From: Saussurea involucrata
Lineage: Eukaryota; Streptophyta; Magnoliopsida; Asterales; Asteraceae
Length of the DNA: 64,000 nt
Direction of reading: 5' to 3'
Assembly (NCBI GenBank): GCA_033807775.1
Contig: CM066313.1
Location: 91,707,484-91,771,483, forward strand
Made by a program: the position numbers and the translations under genes. Shown here in pieces: positions 1 through 12,428 of the stretch (its first letter is position 1; each line of letters opens with the position of its first letter). The notes under the pieces were generated by a model. It was given only the letters and a program-made list of their open reading frames with translations, made no database searches and was not told the DNA's origin.

Positions 1-427
1 CAGGGACAGTGCGGTCAGTGACCTTTGAGGAAACAGGAATCTTAGTGGTCGGTTGTTCGGTCTTTTGCTTCGGCTGTGATCGTTTTTGAACATTTGAAGC
101 ATTTTTAAGAATCTTGATCACAACCGGAGTCTTGGATTGTGAACAGCCGCCCTTTAGAAAATTGACCGGACGATTAACCACTGGAGACAAAAAGTCAGAA
201 TGACTTGGAAGAGGTTTGTCGAAAGGGAACGACTCAAACTCTCTATCAGAATTACCTTCGGAGTTCATGTATTCTGAAAAATCGACATCCGGAATTACTG
301 GACTTGGATCGGTCGAGGAAGGCGAGGAACACTTTGTGCTTTCTGTAGTGTGCTTTGAGGAATTTGGTGCGGAAGCGTTTGAAAAATCAGAGTTTAAATT
401 CCTTGTAACACATTCATCTTGAGAAAC

Positions 428-1321
428 TTAACTTTCTTGAGACGAGATATTTCCTATGAAAGCTTTACACGAGGATGTGTCAGATGAGTTGGAGGAAAGA
501 TCAGGTGAAATCTGCTTTTGAGCCTGGAGAAGGTCAATCTGTTCTTGGAGTTGACCATTTCTCAGGTGCTCTTTCATCGTTTCTCTTGTCATTTCAGACA
601 GTTTTGATGAGAGCGTATTGATTTCCCACTGAAATTTTTCCTTTTCCTCACTTGACACACCGTCGGTTTTCTCAGATTTGAGTTTCTCAATCTCAGAGAT
701 GAGCACTTTCTTTTCGTTTTGAAAAATAGACCTTTCTTTCTCAAACGACTCCTCCAACTCGATAATTTTTTCTTCCAAGATGAGAGGGGGAACATAGAGT
801 TTAAACTCGTCCGTCTCAGTCTTGGTTGCTGGTGTTACATCCTCATCCTTCTTGGAGGAATCCTTGGGTGTAGCTACCTTGTAGGGGTCGAAGTAGTCAT
901 TGGAAAGATACTTTTTGTTCTTTTGATATGAGTAGTTTAAAGGTTCATAACAAAACGGAAGTTGAATTCCTCGTCTGTGTGTGCGCTTATATTCCTCGGT
1001 TTCCTCCTCTTTTTCAGGTTCAAGAGGACCAGTCCATTGAATGGCATATTCTGGATACTTTTTATCTAATCCAAAACAAGCAAAATCATACAAAGTGGGT
1101 ACATGCCATCTTCCCTTTTTCAAATAGTGTGGGTTATCATATCCGATTCCCCACTCTTTGTTAAAGTATGTGAACTCTTTAGGTTTATTTAGAAAGATGG
1201 TTTGATCAGTTTGACCCCTTTTGTGGAATTTTGTTTCAAGATCAGTGATTTTATTTACAAACTCCTTGTGCTGAATTTGAAGAGCAGAGCATTGATAAAC
1301 GATTTCTGCTTTTTCATTCAA
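428..1321 (-). pseudogene. Copia gag, C-terminal half (fragment)
   Basis: This is a 297-codon open frame matching nearly residue for residue the start of the ORF at 25183-27138 on the plus strand. It begins with the same MNEK start, followed by the shared stretch with EFTYFNKEWGIGYDNPHYLKKG. A predicted coiled coil (ELEESFEKERSIFQNEKK) covers about residues 180-275, and a Ser-rich SSNSSDTSSCKAF tail follows. It stops at SSQES, where the plus copy continues, so this copy carries a premature stop. Similarity resumes in the bases 1-427 (for example TDRTVPV at the edge), so the frame is decayed rather than complete. Its role would be assembly of the retrotransposon particle. I see no sign that it is a host gene. 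Confidence 0.8.
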
Positions 1322-1402
1322 GCACTGATCAAACTGTGACTGAAGTTCAGATAATTTGGCCCGTAAGTCTTTAGGTGCTATAGAAAGATTTTTGCATTTC
1401 TC

Positions 1403-1630
1403 CTATAAAATAGCATTTTCAGACTTATATTTTTCAGATATTTTCTTTTGAACATCTAGCTTTTCGGTTAGAGACCTAATCTCAAGCAGTTGTTCTTTAG
1501 AAGTGGCCTTAAAGGAATCTACCCGTTCAGCAAGAGGTTTCACTCGGACATAAAGTTCTGAAAAGATAGGTTCACATACCTGACACGGCTTTTTCATGTC
1601 TTCTTCAGCAGGAGACATCTTCAGTTGCAC
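1403..1630 (-). pseudogene. Copia gag stub fused to the leader (N-terminal gag deleted)
   Basis: This is a 75-codon frame. From about residue 35 (DSFKATSKEQLLEIRSLTEK) it matches residues ~450-490 of the gag ORF at 23626-25122. The preceding sequence joins the conserved leader motif (GTCTGACGATCACTCC in the sense direction) almost directly to this point. About 420 codons including the zinc knuckle are therefore missing compared with the plus copy. A new ATG sits at the junction. The downstream gag frame (428-1321) is in a different register. The product, if any, would lack RNA-binding capacity. Confidence 0.7.
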
Positions 1631-1779
1631 TGGAGTGATCGTCAGACGATTGTTCGATTCAAAGTGTAAAACCTAACGCAAGGCACTAAGAGTGGAGTCC
1701 TAACGCAGGTTCTATGAGTGGTCAGACAATAACTTAGCTTACTGGAAAGAAATCCAAATAAGTGATCTGATCTGGAAGT

Positions 1780-2240
1780 GTCCGGACCAGAATTATGAAA
1801 AACAATTCAAAATTGCAGAGTTGTCCGGATAGGTAAGAGAGTCCGGATAACTTGAGTTGTTTGGATAACCAAGGTTACCGGATGGACTAAAGATACCGGA
1901 TAGAATCAACAGGATAAACAAAGTTTACCGGATGCAATAGATTCCGGAAAGTATGAGATTTCCGGGTACTTTGAAGTTTCCGGAAACTTTGAGGTGTCCG
2001 GATACTACGAAGATTCCGGGTAAACGAGGATTTCCGGATAAAATGAATTCCGGATACTTTGAATTATCCGGAACAAAATTACCCGGAAAGATTGAGATTA
2101 AAGGAGAACTTACCCGGATGACTGACTTAACCGGATGATGGACTTGTCCGGAAGAATTGAACTAGTCCGGATGGAACCACAAACGTCCGGACACCTTGAT
2201 CTGTCCGGAAAACGCGGCTGTTTTATCCGGACACCGCGGC
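1780..2240 (-). repeat. CCGG-motif array in copia leader
   Basis: About 20 copies of a CCGG-centred motif (TCCGGA, TCCGGG, ACCGGA and variants) occur roughly every 20 bp between the PBS and gag. The bases between motifs are not obviously repeated. The short ORFs here are by-products of the repeat. Confidence 0.85.
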
Positions 2241-2625
2241 TGTTTTGCTAAAATCGATCGAAAACTCAACTGGGGTTACTCTAATGTGTTCCTGAAAGGT
2301 TAGAAACAATACCAAGCACAAAACAACACTAATCCAATCGATTTTGGAGCAACAAGAACACGTTTTGATGATAAAAATTCGATTTTTGATTAAAAACACT
2401 ATCAAAAACTTTTGAACTTATTTTGCTAAATTGACCAACCAAACGAACGAATTAGGGTGTGAAAATTTGCAGAATTACTTATAATTTGATGCTAACACAA
2501 CCCAACAAGCAAAATTGAACAATTTACGCAGAATCACAGATTTGAAAAATCAAGAAAAGTCAGACGTGGAAAAGTCAAACTAACCAGAAATCAATGAATT
2601 AGACTTTGAATCGAATCCGTCTGTC

Positions 2626-2640
2626 TGCTCTGATACCAAT
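2626..2640 (-). promoter_or_regulatory. Primer-binding site (initiator tRNA-Met type)
   Basis: The reverse complement reads TGGTATCAGAGCAG, two bases inside the LTR. This is the usual plant copia PBS and fixes the element's orientation as minus. Confidence 0.9.
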
Positions 2641-2920
2641 TGTAGAATCCAGATCCGTGCAACGATTATGTTTGTGAATAAGCAAATAAGAACAGTTGAT
2701 ATGATTCACAAAGGCTGTCCACTTAGCTATTGATTTAGAGAGAATTACAGTGTAAAGTAGAAAAGCTAAATGAGACAACTAGCTAATTTTCTAAGCTACT
2801 TGCACTTTATATATGCTGGGCCCGTGGTAACAAGCCCACGGCCCGTTCACTATGGACTAAGTTTAAACAATTACAATTCAACCCCTTGAACTTAAAATCA
2901 ACATAAATTCTACCCTAACA
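2641..2920 (-). repeat. Copia 5' LTR (280 bp)
   Basis: On the minus strand it starts TGTTAGGG and ends TTCTACA, giving TG...CA ends directly next to the PBS. The partner 3' LTR is outside the window. Confidence 0.8.
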
Positions 2921-3842
2921 AATCTGAGCAGTGTGTATCTTATCCATTTCTCAGGTAAATCGACAGTAAGCCAGAAGTAAAGTAAGAAAGTACTTTATAA
3001 GCATCAGGTGAGTTTTTCAAACTAAAATACGTGATTTTACGTGTTTTCCAAAGAAAACGATTATGTAGAAATGCCATGTTATTTTACATGATTTTTACTT
3101 AAATGAAAGTTGAACGTTTTTCTGATATGGTTCGTTTACTAGCATGCACTGTTTTACAACTATTACGCATGTTCTCCATGAAATGTACGTTCATTTTAAA
3201 GGATGGCTTTTAGCAATATGAAATGATGTGGAATGATTTCACGCTTGTGATTTACGTTATGCTATGTGTATGTTATATGTGGTCGGTTTACACAGTGGGA
3301 TCAGGGTACCTTGGGATTCGATAATTCCTTGGGCATATGTGATCAACTTGTAGGTTGGAATTTGTTTCCTTCCTACTCGGATAGAAAGGGGGTCCACTTG
3401 GACTCCGGTGTAGCCGAGAGGGTGTCCGTTAGGCCCCGATCGAGGGAGCTTATGCGATCCTTGAACCCTGTGTTGAACCTTGAATAATGATTATATGAAG
3501 AATGTGAACTGTTTTAAATAAAATGATTTTATAATGTTGATGTACGCTGTTATGGAGGGGACTCACTAGACCTCATGGTCTAACCCTCGCTTTTCGAAAC
3601 TAAAACCTTTTCAGGTAAGCAAATACTAGGAGGCTCAAGTGAATGAGCAAGAGCAAGATAGAGTACAGATGCAGCTAGAGACAGTGCAAGTGCCTCTTAT
3701 AGAAGCTAGATTATTCTCAGTTGTGTATAGGTTGTTTCTGCCAACCTAAGTTTTAGATTGATGTAATGACATTTTTGGACCCAGATTTGTAAATGCTATG
3801 ATTTAATGATATGTATGCCCTGTTGTGTTTTGGGACGTTACA
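2921..3842 (+). repeat. Gypsy LTR, 3' part (element B, 5' LTR)
   Basis: Homologous to the 3' half of the LTR at 5831-7988, including the GTGGGATC box, the TAGACC/GGTCTA hairpin at 3567-3582 and the CAGGTAAGC motif at 3612-3620. It ends in CGTTACA where the other copy has GTTGTTACA. The 5' half is absent because a copia LTR abuts at 2920. Divergence from the 3' LTR is substantial, so this is an old insertion. Confidence 0.75.
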
Positions 3843-5830
3843 TAGAGTGTTACATTTTATGCTAAGAAGAACTCGAAGAGTGGAGAGGTGTTGGTTTTAG
3901 CAACTCGTTATGAGTAGTGTGGTGAGGCAGAATGAAATGTCCATGGCGTGGGATATGAGTTTTGAGGTGAGCTTGTAATATTGATGTTACATGAGTAGGT
4001 TTTGAAAAGAGAGATACAGATTATGAAGTTGATTATGTTATGTTGGAAGGATTAGGTTCTGTAAGGAACCCATGTTAAAGGATAGGTTAAGAAAGCAGTT
4101 ACAGGTTGATTATTGATGTTGAAATCGACAACTGGGTAAGATGGTTGAGGCCGAAGACTTGAACCAGAAGGTTGAAAGTTGATAGAGCACCTTGTAGGGG
4201 TGTTAAGATGGTGAGAGATTGCTGTTTTGGATAAGCGTCCTACTTGCGAGGTATGGAGGGTTCGTAGAAGGATAAGGTATGTAGCACGAACGAAGTGAGT
4301 GTGTAGAATATATCGATCTGTGAGAGAATGCACCCTGTCTATGTAATGGTTTGGAATCGCAAAGAACTAGCAAGAGTCGTATATGTTTGAGTTAGTCGGG
4401 AACTCGTGAGTTGTTGATTTAGAGCTGGTAGAAGGACAAAGTAGCGAGACAGACTCGGTGATTTATGCAGGAGATTATGAAGGCATGTTTGAATTGTGTG
4501 AATGACCATGAGAGATCTGGACTGCAGTGTGATGTTATGGGTGAGTAGTGTACGAATGTGTAGTGGCAGTAATTGTCAAGATAAATGTGCCAGCTAGTGT
4601 CGTAGTGATGTGATGTTAGAAAGAGGACGCATCAGATGGAAGCCTTTTCGGGGGCTTCGGATGAGGTGTGCGATTTGTTAATCAAGTGGTTGGAGCACGT
4701 AGTTGTGAGTTGGCATTGTGATAGGTCTATTATCGGAATAGAATGCCGGAGCAGTAGTGGGTGATTGTCCAAATGAGAAACCAAGAGTTTCCGGTTGTGG
4801 GAGTAGCCAAGTAAGTATATTTTGGAATCATTGGGAGATTAAAAAATATGTTGGATGGGATAGTCAAAATGCGGTATAGTAAAGGCGAATTTTTTAGTGA
4901 ATGCGAATTGTTTCTTATGTGTGAAGGAATGATCCTAGAAGGAAATAGTTGGAGATTTGGTTTTGTTTAGTAATGAGAGAGTGTTATCAGCATGTGGAAA
5001 GATCGGGAAAGAGGGGCAAGTAATGTTTGGTGGACAGTGCTCCACGCTAACGTGAGGAGGTGAAGATCGTATGACGGTATAAGTGAGTAACTTGGAAGTA
5101 GTAAGCTTGGCAGTAAGACCGAAAAGTGGAGTAGTGTGTGTGTAGTTTGTCATCGGTAAGAGTGTGAACTTCTGAAAAGGGTATGAGAAAGAGGATTTGT
5201 GTATGCTTTAAGTACGATAAAGAAGTGGAAAAGGGCAGTTGAATGGGTTGAGTTGGTAATGTTGTGAGAAATGTTCAAACGAACTAGTCGTTCAGTGATA
5301 GACTATTGAGAATAGTATGGTGTGACCATGGTTACTCCTCCCAGTGGAGTTAGAGTAACCGAAATTATGTTATAAGACGAGACACTTGAGGCAAGCAGAG
5401 AGAAATCGATGTATTTTCAGGAAAAGTTCAATTCGGATAAGGGAACACTTCAAGGAGGGATCATGGAGGTTTCCTGCTTTTAGTTACGTGTAAGTGTGGA
5501 GAGAAGAAGTGGTGAGAACGTATGAAATGGTTGATGAGTTGTAGCCGTTTTGTTTCGAGAAAAAGAGGTGTTTGACTGAGTCAAAGGTGACAGTACCTTT
5601 GGAAAGTGTCAGCTTTAGTGAGGGGTTGACTTACGTAGAGGAACCGTTGAGAGGGTGGACAGCAAAATTCGCAAGTTAAGGAACAAGGAGATCAGACTGG
5701 TAAAAGTTCAGTGGCAGTTTCTTAGAGGTCAAGAGGCAACTTGAGAAGTAGAAGAGGACATGAAGTCCAGATACCCTCATCTTTCCGATAAAGAAATTAT
5801 GTGGACGGAATTCTTTTGAGGGGGGAGTGT
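3843..5830 (+). pseudogene. Decayed Ty3/gypsy chromovirus pol (integrase to chromodomain end)
   Basis: No long frame is open. Near the 3' end, from about 5650, a readable frame gives VDSKIRKLRNKEIRLVKVQW. It continues with GQEAT, a stop, and then EEDMKSRYPHLSDKE, which is the integrase-tail and chromodomain-like end typical of plant chromoviruses of the Tekay/Del type. A purine tract (GAGGGGGGAG, about 5818-5827) precedes the 3' LTR. No PBS follows the 5' LTR, so the leader, gag and RT regions appear deleted. The same internal sequence occurs reversed at about 35000-36400. Confidence 0.7.
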
Positions 5831-7988
5831 TGTAATAACCGTGATTTTTATTTGAAATGATTAAAGATTGGTGGAGGAATTTTAAAGTTGAAAGTCTAAG
5901 GGCCGATTTTCTAATTTTGATAAGAGGGTAGAAAAACCCTCATCATGAGCTCAAAACCCTAGAACTAATTCAGTAGGAGTATTTATGTGTGTGTGCGGCT
6001 GTAAAGAGAAAGAGCAGAGTAAGAAGAGAAAGCCTTGGTCTCAAGAGCAAAGTCTGAGAAGGGTTTCACAAACCACCACTTTGGATGAGGAAAGGAAACT
6101 GAAATCTATTGCTACATTGATTTCATCAGGTAACCTCTACTCTCAATTCTTAATTTTAGAGTTGCTGCCGGGTTTGTTTGGGTTATTGAGGGTTTCATTG
6201 TTTTAAAGTTATAAAGGTGTTTAATAGAATTAGATGAATCACTTGTGGGGAAAGGAGATAGTTAATCAATTTAAAATGGATTGATTCCCAATACTATGTT
6301 AATCAGTATCTCTTTGAGTCTGGATTGTGGTCCGAAACCGTAAGGATCCGGAATTTAGAAAACTGATAAAGTCCGGAACTGGGTCTACAAGTTCCGGTAT
6401 TTAATGAGAGTGATCCGGAACTTATTTTAAAGGTGATCCGGAAATAAAATGTTAGAAAGGAAGATCCGGAATTAAGTTGGACCACATGATCCGGAAGTCA
6501 CATGCATGATCCGGAGTTTGGGTTTTTAATAAAAGACCGGAGCCCACCAAGTCAACATCCGGAATTTGTTAAAAGCCCGGAAGTTGGGCTCAACTTTTAA
6601 GGACCCGATTTGTTTTTTTTTTAAAGTTCCGATATTTAATATTTAGAGGGATCCGGAAGTAGGTAAAGTGTTGGATTCCGAAATTGTATTTAATGAAAAC
6701 AAGAGTGTGGGCCTAATAGCAAAATCCGGTAGTGAGTTTTAAAATCAAAGTTATTGGGTCTGGCAGTGAACAATCGAAATTCCGGTAATTAATTATATGC
6801 TTTGGGCCGGTGGGTAGGTCCACTAAGAATTTAAATTGGGCCGAAATTAATTGTAAGTTTGGGCCGTGAGTTTCTTGGATTTATTTCAAGACTCTATTTA
6901 ATGATTTTGGGCCTAAGAGAATCGAAATTTAATTAAGAACTAGTATTTTATTAGTTTGGGCCGCGGAACCGGTAACCAATTAAGAGATCCGGAATTTTAT
7001 AAATTCCGGAGTTTGTTGAGAGTCGAGTTGGGTAGGAATTGTTCAGTCGGGACTAAGAATAAACCGAGACTCACTATCCTTATTCTCATAATATTATAGG
7101 TCTCCCATCTAGAGATCGGAAGCCTAAGTGAGAGGTCGTGAAGCGAGAAGAGCAGGTGAGTTCCCTTAACCCTTTTTACGTGGAATGAAAGTTAAAATGT
7201 TTTTTTACTGATTATGGTGTATTTACGAGCATGATTTATTTACAAGCTTTTACGTATGCTTTCCCATGAAAAGTATGTTTTACCGAAATGATTATTCAGC
7301 AAGATGAAATGATTTATAAAGTCTTACACGGATTTCATGTTTCATGATTTATGATGAACTATGTGTTTGTATGTGGAGTTTGTCTGTACAGTGGGATCTG
7401 AGTACCTCGGGATCCGACGATCCCTTGGGCATTTGTGACGAGCTTGTAGGAGGAAATTCGTTTCCTTCCTACTCGGATTTGTGACGAGCTTGTAGGAGGG
7501 AATTCGTTTCCTTCCTACTCGGATAGAGGAGAGTCTATTTGGGCCCCAGTGTGAGGCGAGAGGGGAGTCTGCTTGGGCCCCGATCGCGGTTAGCTTATGT
7601 GATCATTAAACATTGTGCAGTACCATGATTGATGCTTATGTGGTGAATGTTAATGAGCTTTATAAAATGATTTTATAATGTTGATATATGTTGTTTACGG
7701 AGGGAATTCACTAGACCTTTTGGTCTAACCCTCGCTTTTCAAAACTAAACCATTTTCAGGTAAGCAAATAGTAGGAGGCTCAGGTAAGTGAGAAGAGCAG
7801 GATAGAGTACAGATGCAGATAGAGACAGAGCTTGTGCCCCTCTTAGAAGCTAGTATGTTCTCAGTTGTGTATAGGTTGTTTCCGCCAACCTAAGTTTTGA
7901 GACTAATGTACATATAATTTTGGGACCCAGTTTTGTAATGTTTATGGATTAATGCTATGTATGTTTAATCTAGAATTGGGTTGTTACA
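5831..7988 (+). repeat. Gypsy 3' LTR, full length (element B, 2158 bp)
   Basis: The ends are TGTAATAACC and GGTTGTTACA. From 6320 to 7010 it is packed with GATCCGGAA-like motifs. It also holds two small inverted repeats (GGGATC/GATCCC at 7409-7424 and TAGACC/GGTCTA at 7712-7727) and CAGGTAAGC at 7757-7765. The 46-bp duplication at 7431-7522 is specific to this copy. Confidence 0.85.
7431..7522. repeat. 46-bp tandem duplication inside the LTR
   Basis: Two units, 7431-7476 and 7477-7522, differ at a single base. The other LTR copies in the window have one unit. Confidence 0.9.
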
Positions 7989-8066
7989 GATGTACCTCTT
8001 AAATTTCAACAATAACTACTATATGTGCTTATATATACAAATATATAGATATAGGCGAATGATCAT

Positions 8067-8271
8067 GTGAGAAGTTGAGGTTAACATGAGAAGCATGAAA
8101 AAAGGATTTGATCCGTTGATCACTTTTACCAAATGCCCTCCCATTAATTGCGGCTTCGAAAGAAGTGATCCAATGCATCTCGGTGCATCTCATCCTAATG
8201 TGCATTCATTTCTCATCCAACGATTGATAACCACTTTGCACATTTTTCTAACGTTAACCTCAACTTCTCAC
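8067..8271. mobile_element. Foldback MITE (205 bp)
   Basis: A perfect 19-bp terminal inverted repeat, GTGAGAAGTTGAGGTTAAC, lies at 8067-8085, with its complement at 8253-8271. It is flanked on the right by a TA microsatellite. Related copies lie at about 8320-8580 and 10960-11160. The superfamily cannot be assigned by eye. Confidence 0.75.
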
Positions 8272-8319
8272 CGGAACCAGGCCTATATATATATATATAT
8301 AGGGTTAAGTTCTAGTAGA

Positions 8320-8580
8320 AGTTGAGTTAACATGAGAAGCGTGAGAAGTTGTTATCAACCTTTGATTCACATTATGATGAGATGCATTAGATCAATCTTC
8401 GTATCAAGCATGATTCATCAGTGGTTTGAGATTAAAAGTGATCATTTTTAATCCCATGCCCTCCCATGAATTGCTTTTTAAAAGAGAATTGATCTTATGC
8501 ATCCCGGTACATCTCATCCTAATGTGTATCCATTTCTCATCTAACGGTTTGATAAGCACTTGAAATGGTCCACTTTTCAA
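8320..8580. mobile_element. Second copy of the 8067 MITE family (degenerate)
   Basis: It shares AACATGAGAAGCGTGAG, the CCCTCCCAT...AATTGC block and the CATCTCATCCTAATGTG block with 8067-8271, but its right inverted end is not clean. Confidence 0.55.
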
Positions 8581-8693
8581 GGATTGTTTATAGAAGGGAT
8601 TTTATCCTTATTTAATTATTTTATCGAAGTTTTATTTAGTTGCCCTGTCCAATTTTGAGGGTGTTACAGAGTACCTAAGAATTCACACACTCC

Positions 8694-9597
8694 GGAGGCG
8701 TTTGGTTAGTTTTAAGAAATGAAAATGAAAATGGGAATCAATATGTAACGGGGTGGGAATGAATATTGGTATTGTATTACATTTCGTTGTTGATGTTTGG
8801 TTAGAGAAAAACAAAAACTGGAAAATCCATTCAAAAATCAAAACAAACGAAGAAAATCAAACAACTGAAGAAAGACATGAAGAAAATCAAATAACTGAAG
8901 AAATCGAAGTTGAACAAAATATGGAAATTCCATTTTGAAAATCAAACAGATGAAGAATATTGAATAAATGAAGAAATAAATGAAGAAATCGAAATAAAAG
9001 ATGAAAAAGACGTACAAAAGCTACCGGTTCGTCTCTTTTAAAGGAAGTTTTTTTCTGGTGGATGAAGAAAGAGACGAGGAACCAGGCGAAGAACTGATCC
9101 ATGAATAACATATTTCCTAACCCTAGAAGAAGAACAAATCGTCACTTTTAAAACAGATGCAATTTTTTTTTCTAACCCGAAGAACACATTTCCTAACCTC
9201 AGATGAAGAATGGATGAAGAACAGATTTCCTAACCCTAGATGAAGAACGGATGAAGAACCAAACATGAAATCTAATGTGTTGTCTCTTGATGCTTCACTT
9301 CTCGATCCAATCTGCAACTTTCTATATACTTTTATGGGAGTTTATTTGATGTTCTCTCAATTTGATTTGCCATATCTCCGTTTGCGTAGAAATTTCTTTG
9401 ATTGCTTCCTATTCCCCCCCAATTTGGGGAGGAATGAGATTTACCAAATCTATTATAATCATTGATTATATTTTCTAAACCAAACACCATTTTTCATTCC
9501 ATTTTCATTCCATTTTCATTCCTTGTTTGAACCAAACACTGTCAATTATTATAATTTCCATTCATTACCTTCTAATACCCCCAACCAAACATTAGGT
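8694..9597. mobile_element. Tourist/Harbinger-like non-autonomous element
   Basis: The left end contains GAGGCGTTTGGTTAG followed by AAATGAAAATGAAAATGGGAA. The right end has TAATACCCCCAACCAAACA. The ends resemble the 356-bp copy at 58050-58405. The middle (about 8830-9260) is a purine-rich run of repeated GATGAAGAAC and GAAGAAATC units. No transposase is present and the ORFs here are low-complexity. Boundaries are approximate. Confidence 0.55.
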
Positions 9598-9930
9598 AAT
9601 AAGGGGTAAATAATGTACGAAAAAAGAAAATAGTTTTAAAATCCTAAATATAGCTATAAGTTAGGTCGTCTCATATTGGTAATTGTTTTCAAAAGGTAGG
9701 AGTTGTCTTAGTTAATAACAAGAAATCTATTATTCTGTCACAATAAACAAAACTATAAATGAAAGACAAATTTCCTTTTCACAAAAAAATGTGTAATGTA
9801 ATTAATCAATACATGTTTGAGCTCTTAATATAATGTTAAATTCTTTTTGGGTCTTATTATATACTGATTTTTTTTGTGTTTTGTATTTACATTTTCTTTT
9901 TGAACTACTACTCTATAGTATATATTAAAC

Positions 9931-10242
9931 AAGAGTGAATTACATCGGTGGTCCCTGTGGTTTATTCAAAATTTGGATTTTGTCCCTAAAGTACAATATC
10001 TACGGTGGTGGTCCCTAACCTTTTGATTTACTTTCACTCATGGTCCTTCTATGTTAAACATAGGAGGACCATGAGTGAAAGTAAATTAAATATATGAGGA
10101 CCATGAGTGAAAGTAAATTAAACATAGGAGGACAATGGGTGAAAGTAAATGAAAAAGTTAAAGACCAACACTGTAGATAGTGTACTTTAGGGACCAAATC
10201 CAAGATTTAGGTAAACAACAGGACCACGTGTAATTCACTCTT
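9931..10242. mobile_element. Foldback MITE (about 312 bp)
   Basis: Long imperfect inverted arms: the left starts AAGAGTGAATTACATCGGTGG and the right ends CCACGTGTAATTCACTCTT. Near the centre ATGGTCCT...AGGACCAT folds back, and the ACCATGAGTGAAAGTAAATT block is repeated two or three times. No clear target duplication was seen. Confidence 0.7.
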
Positions 10243-11447
10243 AAAAAGAATAGGGTCTGTATTTTATTTGGGCTCTGGACGTACGCCCAGACCGTCATCC
10301 TCAAAGACGGTCCTGTATATTTCTTAATAAAATTTTAGTCGGTTGGTTGAGGAACTTTTTGGGCCGAAAGCCCTTTGGATCTGTTGATTCTTTTTAATGA
10401 GCCACATGTGCATAGCCATCTTATTAGAACTTTTGGTTGTTTGTAGCAAACATGGAGGCCCAAATCTATTTAAATGATTTGGTAATTTATTTATATTAGA
10501 AATAAATTATTTAAGTTGTTTCTATTTTTATTTAATTTATTAGCTTGTAATCATTATATTAGCATGCTATTTATGGGTTATTGTTTTACAACACATTCAA
10601 TATATTAGCATCGTTTAGCATGCTATTTATGGGCCAATATGTCAAAAAAGGAAGGCAGCGTTCTAAGGATGGGTGATTGGACAAGGGTGAGCCATATAAC
10701 TTTGAAATGTCAGTGATAACAAATGGGACATATTATGATATTTTGTAATTACTTCAAAGGGTTTTTGAAATAGATGTGCATATTATTTGAGTATTTTGTT
10801 TGTTATTATGCATGATCAGAAATGTATGATTTGTGCCCAAAAACCATGAACTCATTAAGTTTTGTAAAACTGACTATTAATATGCATGATCAGAAATGTA
10901 TTATTTAATGGTTATTTGTGTCATTTAATGGTTAAAAAGAAAGGGTAAAGTACCGTGTGAAAAATTGAGATTAACATGAGAAATGGATTTAAACAGATGA
11001 TCATTTTTAATCTCAGTCCTCCCATAAATTGCGCTTTAAAAAAGAATTGATCCAGTGCATCTTATCTCAATCCATCTCATCCTAAATATACATATATTTC
11101 TTATACAACAGTTGATAAACTTTTCTAACTCTTATTAGATTAACCTCAAATGAACTTCTTACAAAAACTCAATCCAGAAAAAATGAACGTCGGCTTTCAA
11201 AATATCTATCAAGTATCTTTCAACCAATTTGATTGAATTCGTCAAAGTGGAATTGCTCCTAGTTGCATCATAGGATAATAGATTTTCAAGGTAAACTTAG
11301 TTATCTATAATCAATAATTATTGTCAGTTTAGATTTGTCAACTCTTTTCCATTTACAGTTGCAATATTTAATTTGTTAATAAAATTTTGTATTATATTTT
11401 CTAAATGCAAAATAAAATAATGTTAAAAATATTTTGTTTATTTGTTA
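10243..11447. other. AT-rich intergenic stretch without a gene
   Basis: Contains a degenerate copy of the 8067 MITE family at about 10960-11160 (AACATGAGAAATGG, then TTAGATTAACCTC). It also has two short direct repeats: AGCATGCTATTTATGGG at 10561 and 10617, and TATGCATGATCAGAAATGTA at 10807 and 10881. I see no coding signal. Confidence 0.6.
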
Positions 11448-12428
11448 AAGAGTAAATTATATAAATGGTCCTTGTGTTATGATTTAAATTTGAATTCGAT
11501 CTCTAAAACACATTTAATACATAAGTGGTCCATACTCCATACTTTGTGTTTTTATAATATTAGAGTCTCTTGAGTTAACACGGATAACTAGAAGTTTGTT
11601 AAAGCAATTAAGCAATCATGTGCCTCGCACCTTAAATCTACATTGATTGGAAAATTTGAAGAAAAAAGTTGTAAATTGAGAAAAAAGAAAAGATAGGATT
11701 CTCACATGTAGTGATGCCACGTTATCTACTTATGATTCAACCTTATATAGATATAGATATAGATTAGTTTTTTTCTTTGAAAAATAAAATAAAATAAAAA
11801 CTATATTATATATAAAATCACTTCCCTTCTTGGTAACTCATGTCTCAAGTGACACCCCCTAAATCTATATTAGGGTTTTAACTTATCTAAATCTATATCA
11901 ATTTTTTCAAAGAATATGTACAAATCATTGTTGATGTTCTTGAGACACGTGATTTTGTGCTTGGACTAATTTATTCTTGAGATATTGGTTTTGCTTTTAA
12001 CTTTCTTGAAATTTTGTACTTAATTTTTTGTTTGGATTTGTGGCTGAGTGGTGGATGGTGTCATCATGGTGGTGGTGGTGGTGGTGGTGTGTGGTGGGTG
12101 ATTGTAGGTGGGGCCACTAGTATAATGTCCAGATTGCCCCTCATATTAATTAGGTGACTAACACAAGGTGGATTTTACTGTATTAATTTGAGGGACCAAG
12201 TAGTTATAAACGCGGGAGGCTAATGACATCCCTATACATTGTTATCGGCACCTCTATCCGATGATTTCATTCTTACACATATCAACATCAAAGCCCATTT
12301 TTTGATGTGACCTAATTTTAAAAAGGGCGTCATTAGCATTGCTCTGATTTTAATAGAAAATAGGGTTATAAATTAACTTAATACGTTAATGTTCAAATCC
12401 AAATTTTAAGTATAACATAAAAACCATT
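11448..12428. mobile_element. Possible larger foldback element, interrupted at its right end by a gypsy LTR
   Basis: The left end (AGAGTAAATTATATAAATGGTCC, with a run of similarity after it) looks like an imperfect inverted counterpart of the sequence just before 12428 (AAATCCAAATTTTAAGTATAACATAAAAACCATT). The arms resemble the 9931-10242 family. A (GGT)n tract sits at about 12068-12089. The gypsy LTR starting at 12429 would have inserted in the right arm. Low certainty. Confidence 0.35.

Larger units (their letters stand above)
1..2920 (-). mobile_element. Ty1/copia (Sirevirus-like) retrotransposon, 5' part, runs off the left edge
   Basis: Read on the minus strand the order is 5' LTR (2641-2920), primer-binding site, a leader rich in CCGG motifs, then gag-derived coding sequence running off the window. 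The coding part is closely similar to the plus-strand element at 22254-28045, and the leaders are alignable too. The LTRs of the two elements look different, so they are relatives rather than recent sister copies. The LTR abuts a gypsy LTR fragment at 2921, so the copia probably inserted into that LTR. The matching left half would lie outside the window. Confidence 0.85.

Noticed and set aside
1953..2138. 61-codon ORF with repeated P-G/P-D-type residues
   Set aside because: It is translated from the CCGG-motif array of the copia leader; the amino-acid repeat is a by-product.
2626..2640. Possible tRNA gene fragment
   Set aside because: TGGTATCAGAGC is only the primer-binding complement of initiator tRNA; no cloverleaf can be formed from the surroundings. 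The same holds at 18222, 22619, 30891 and 38449.
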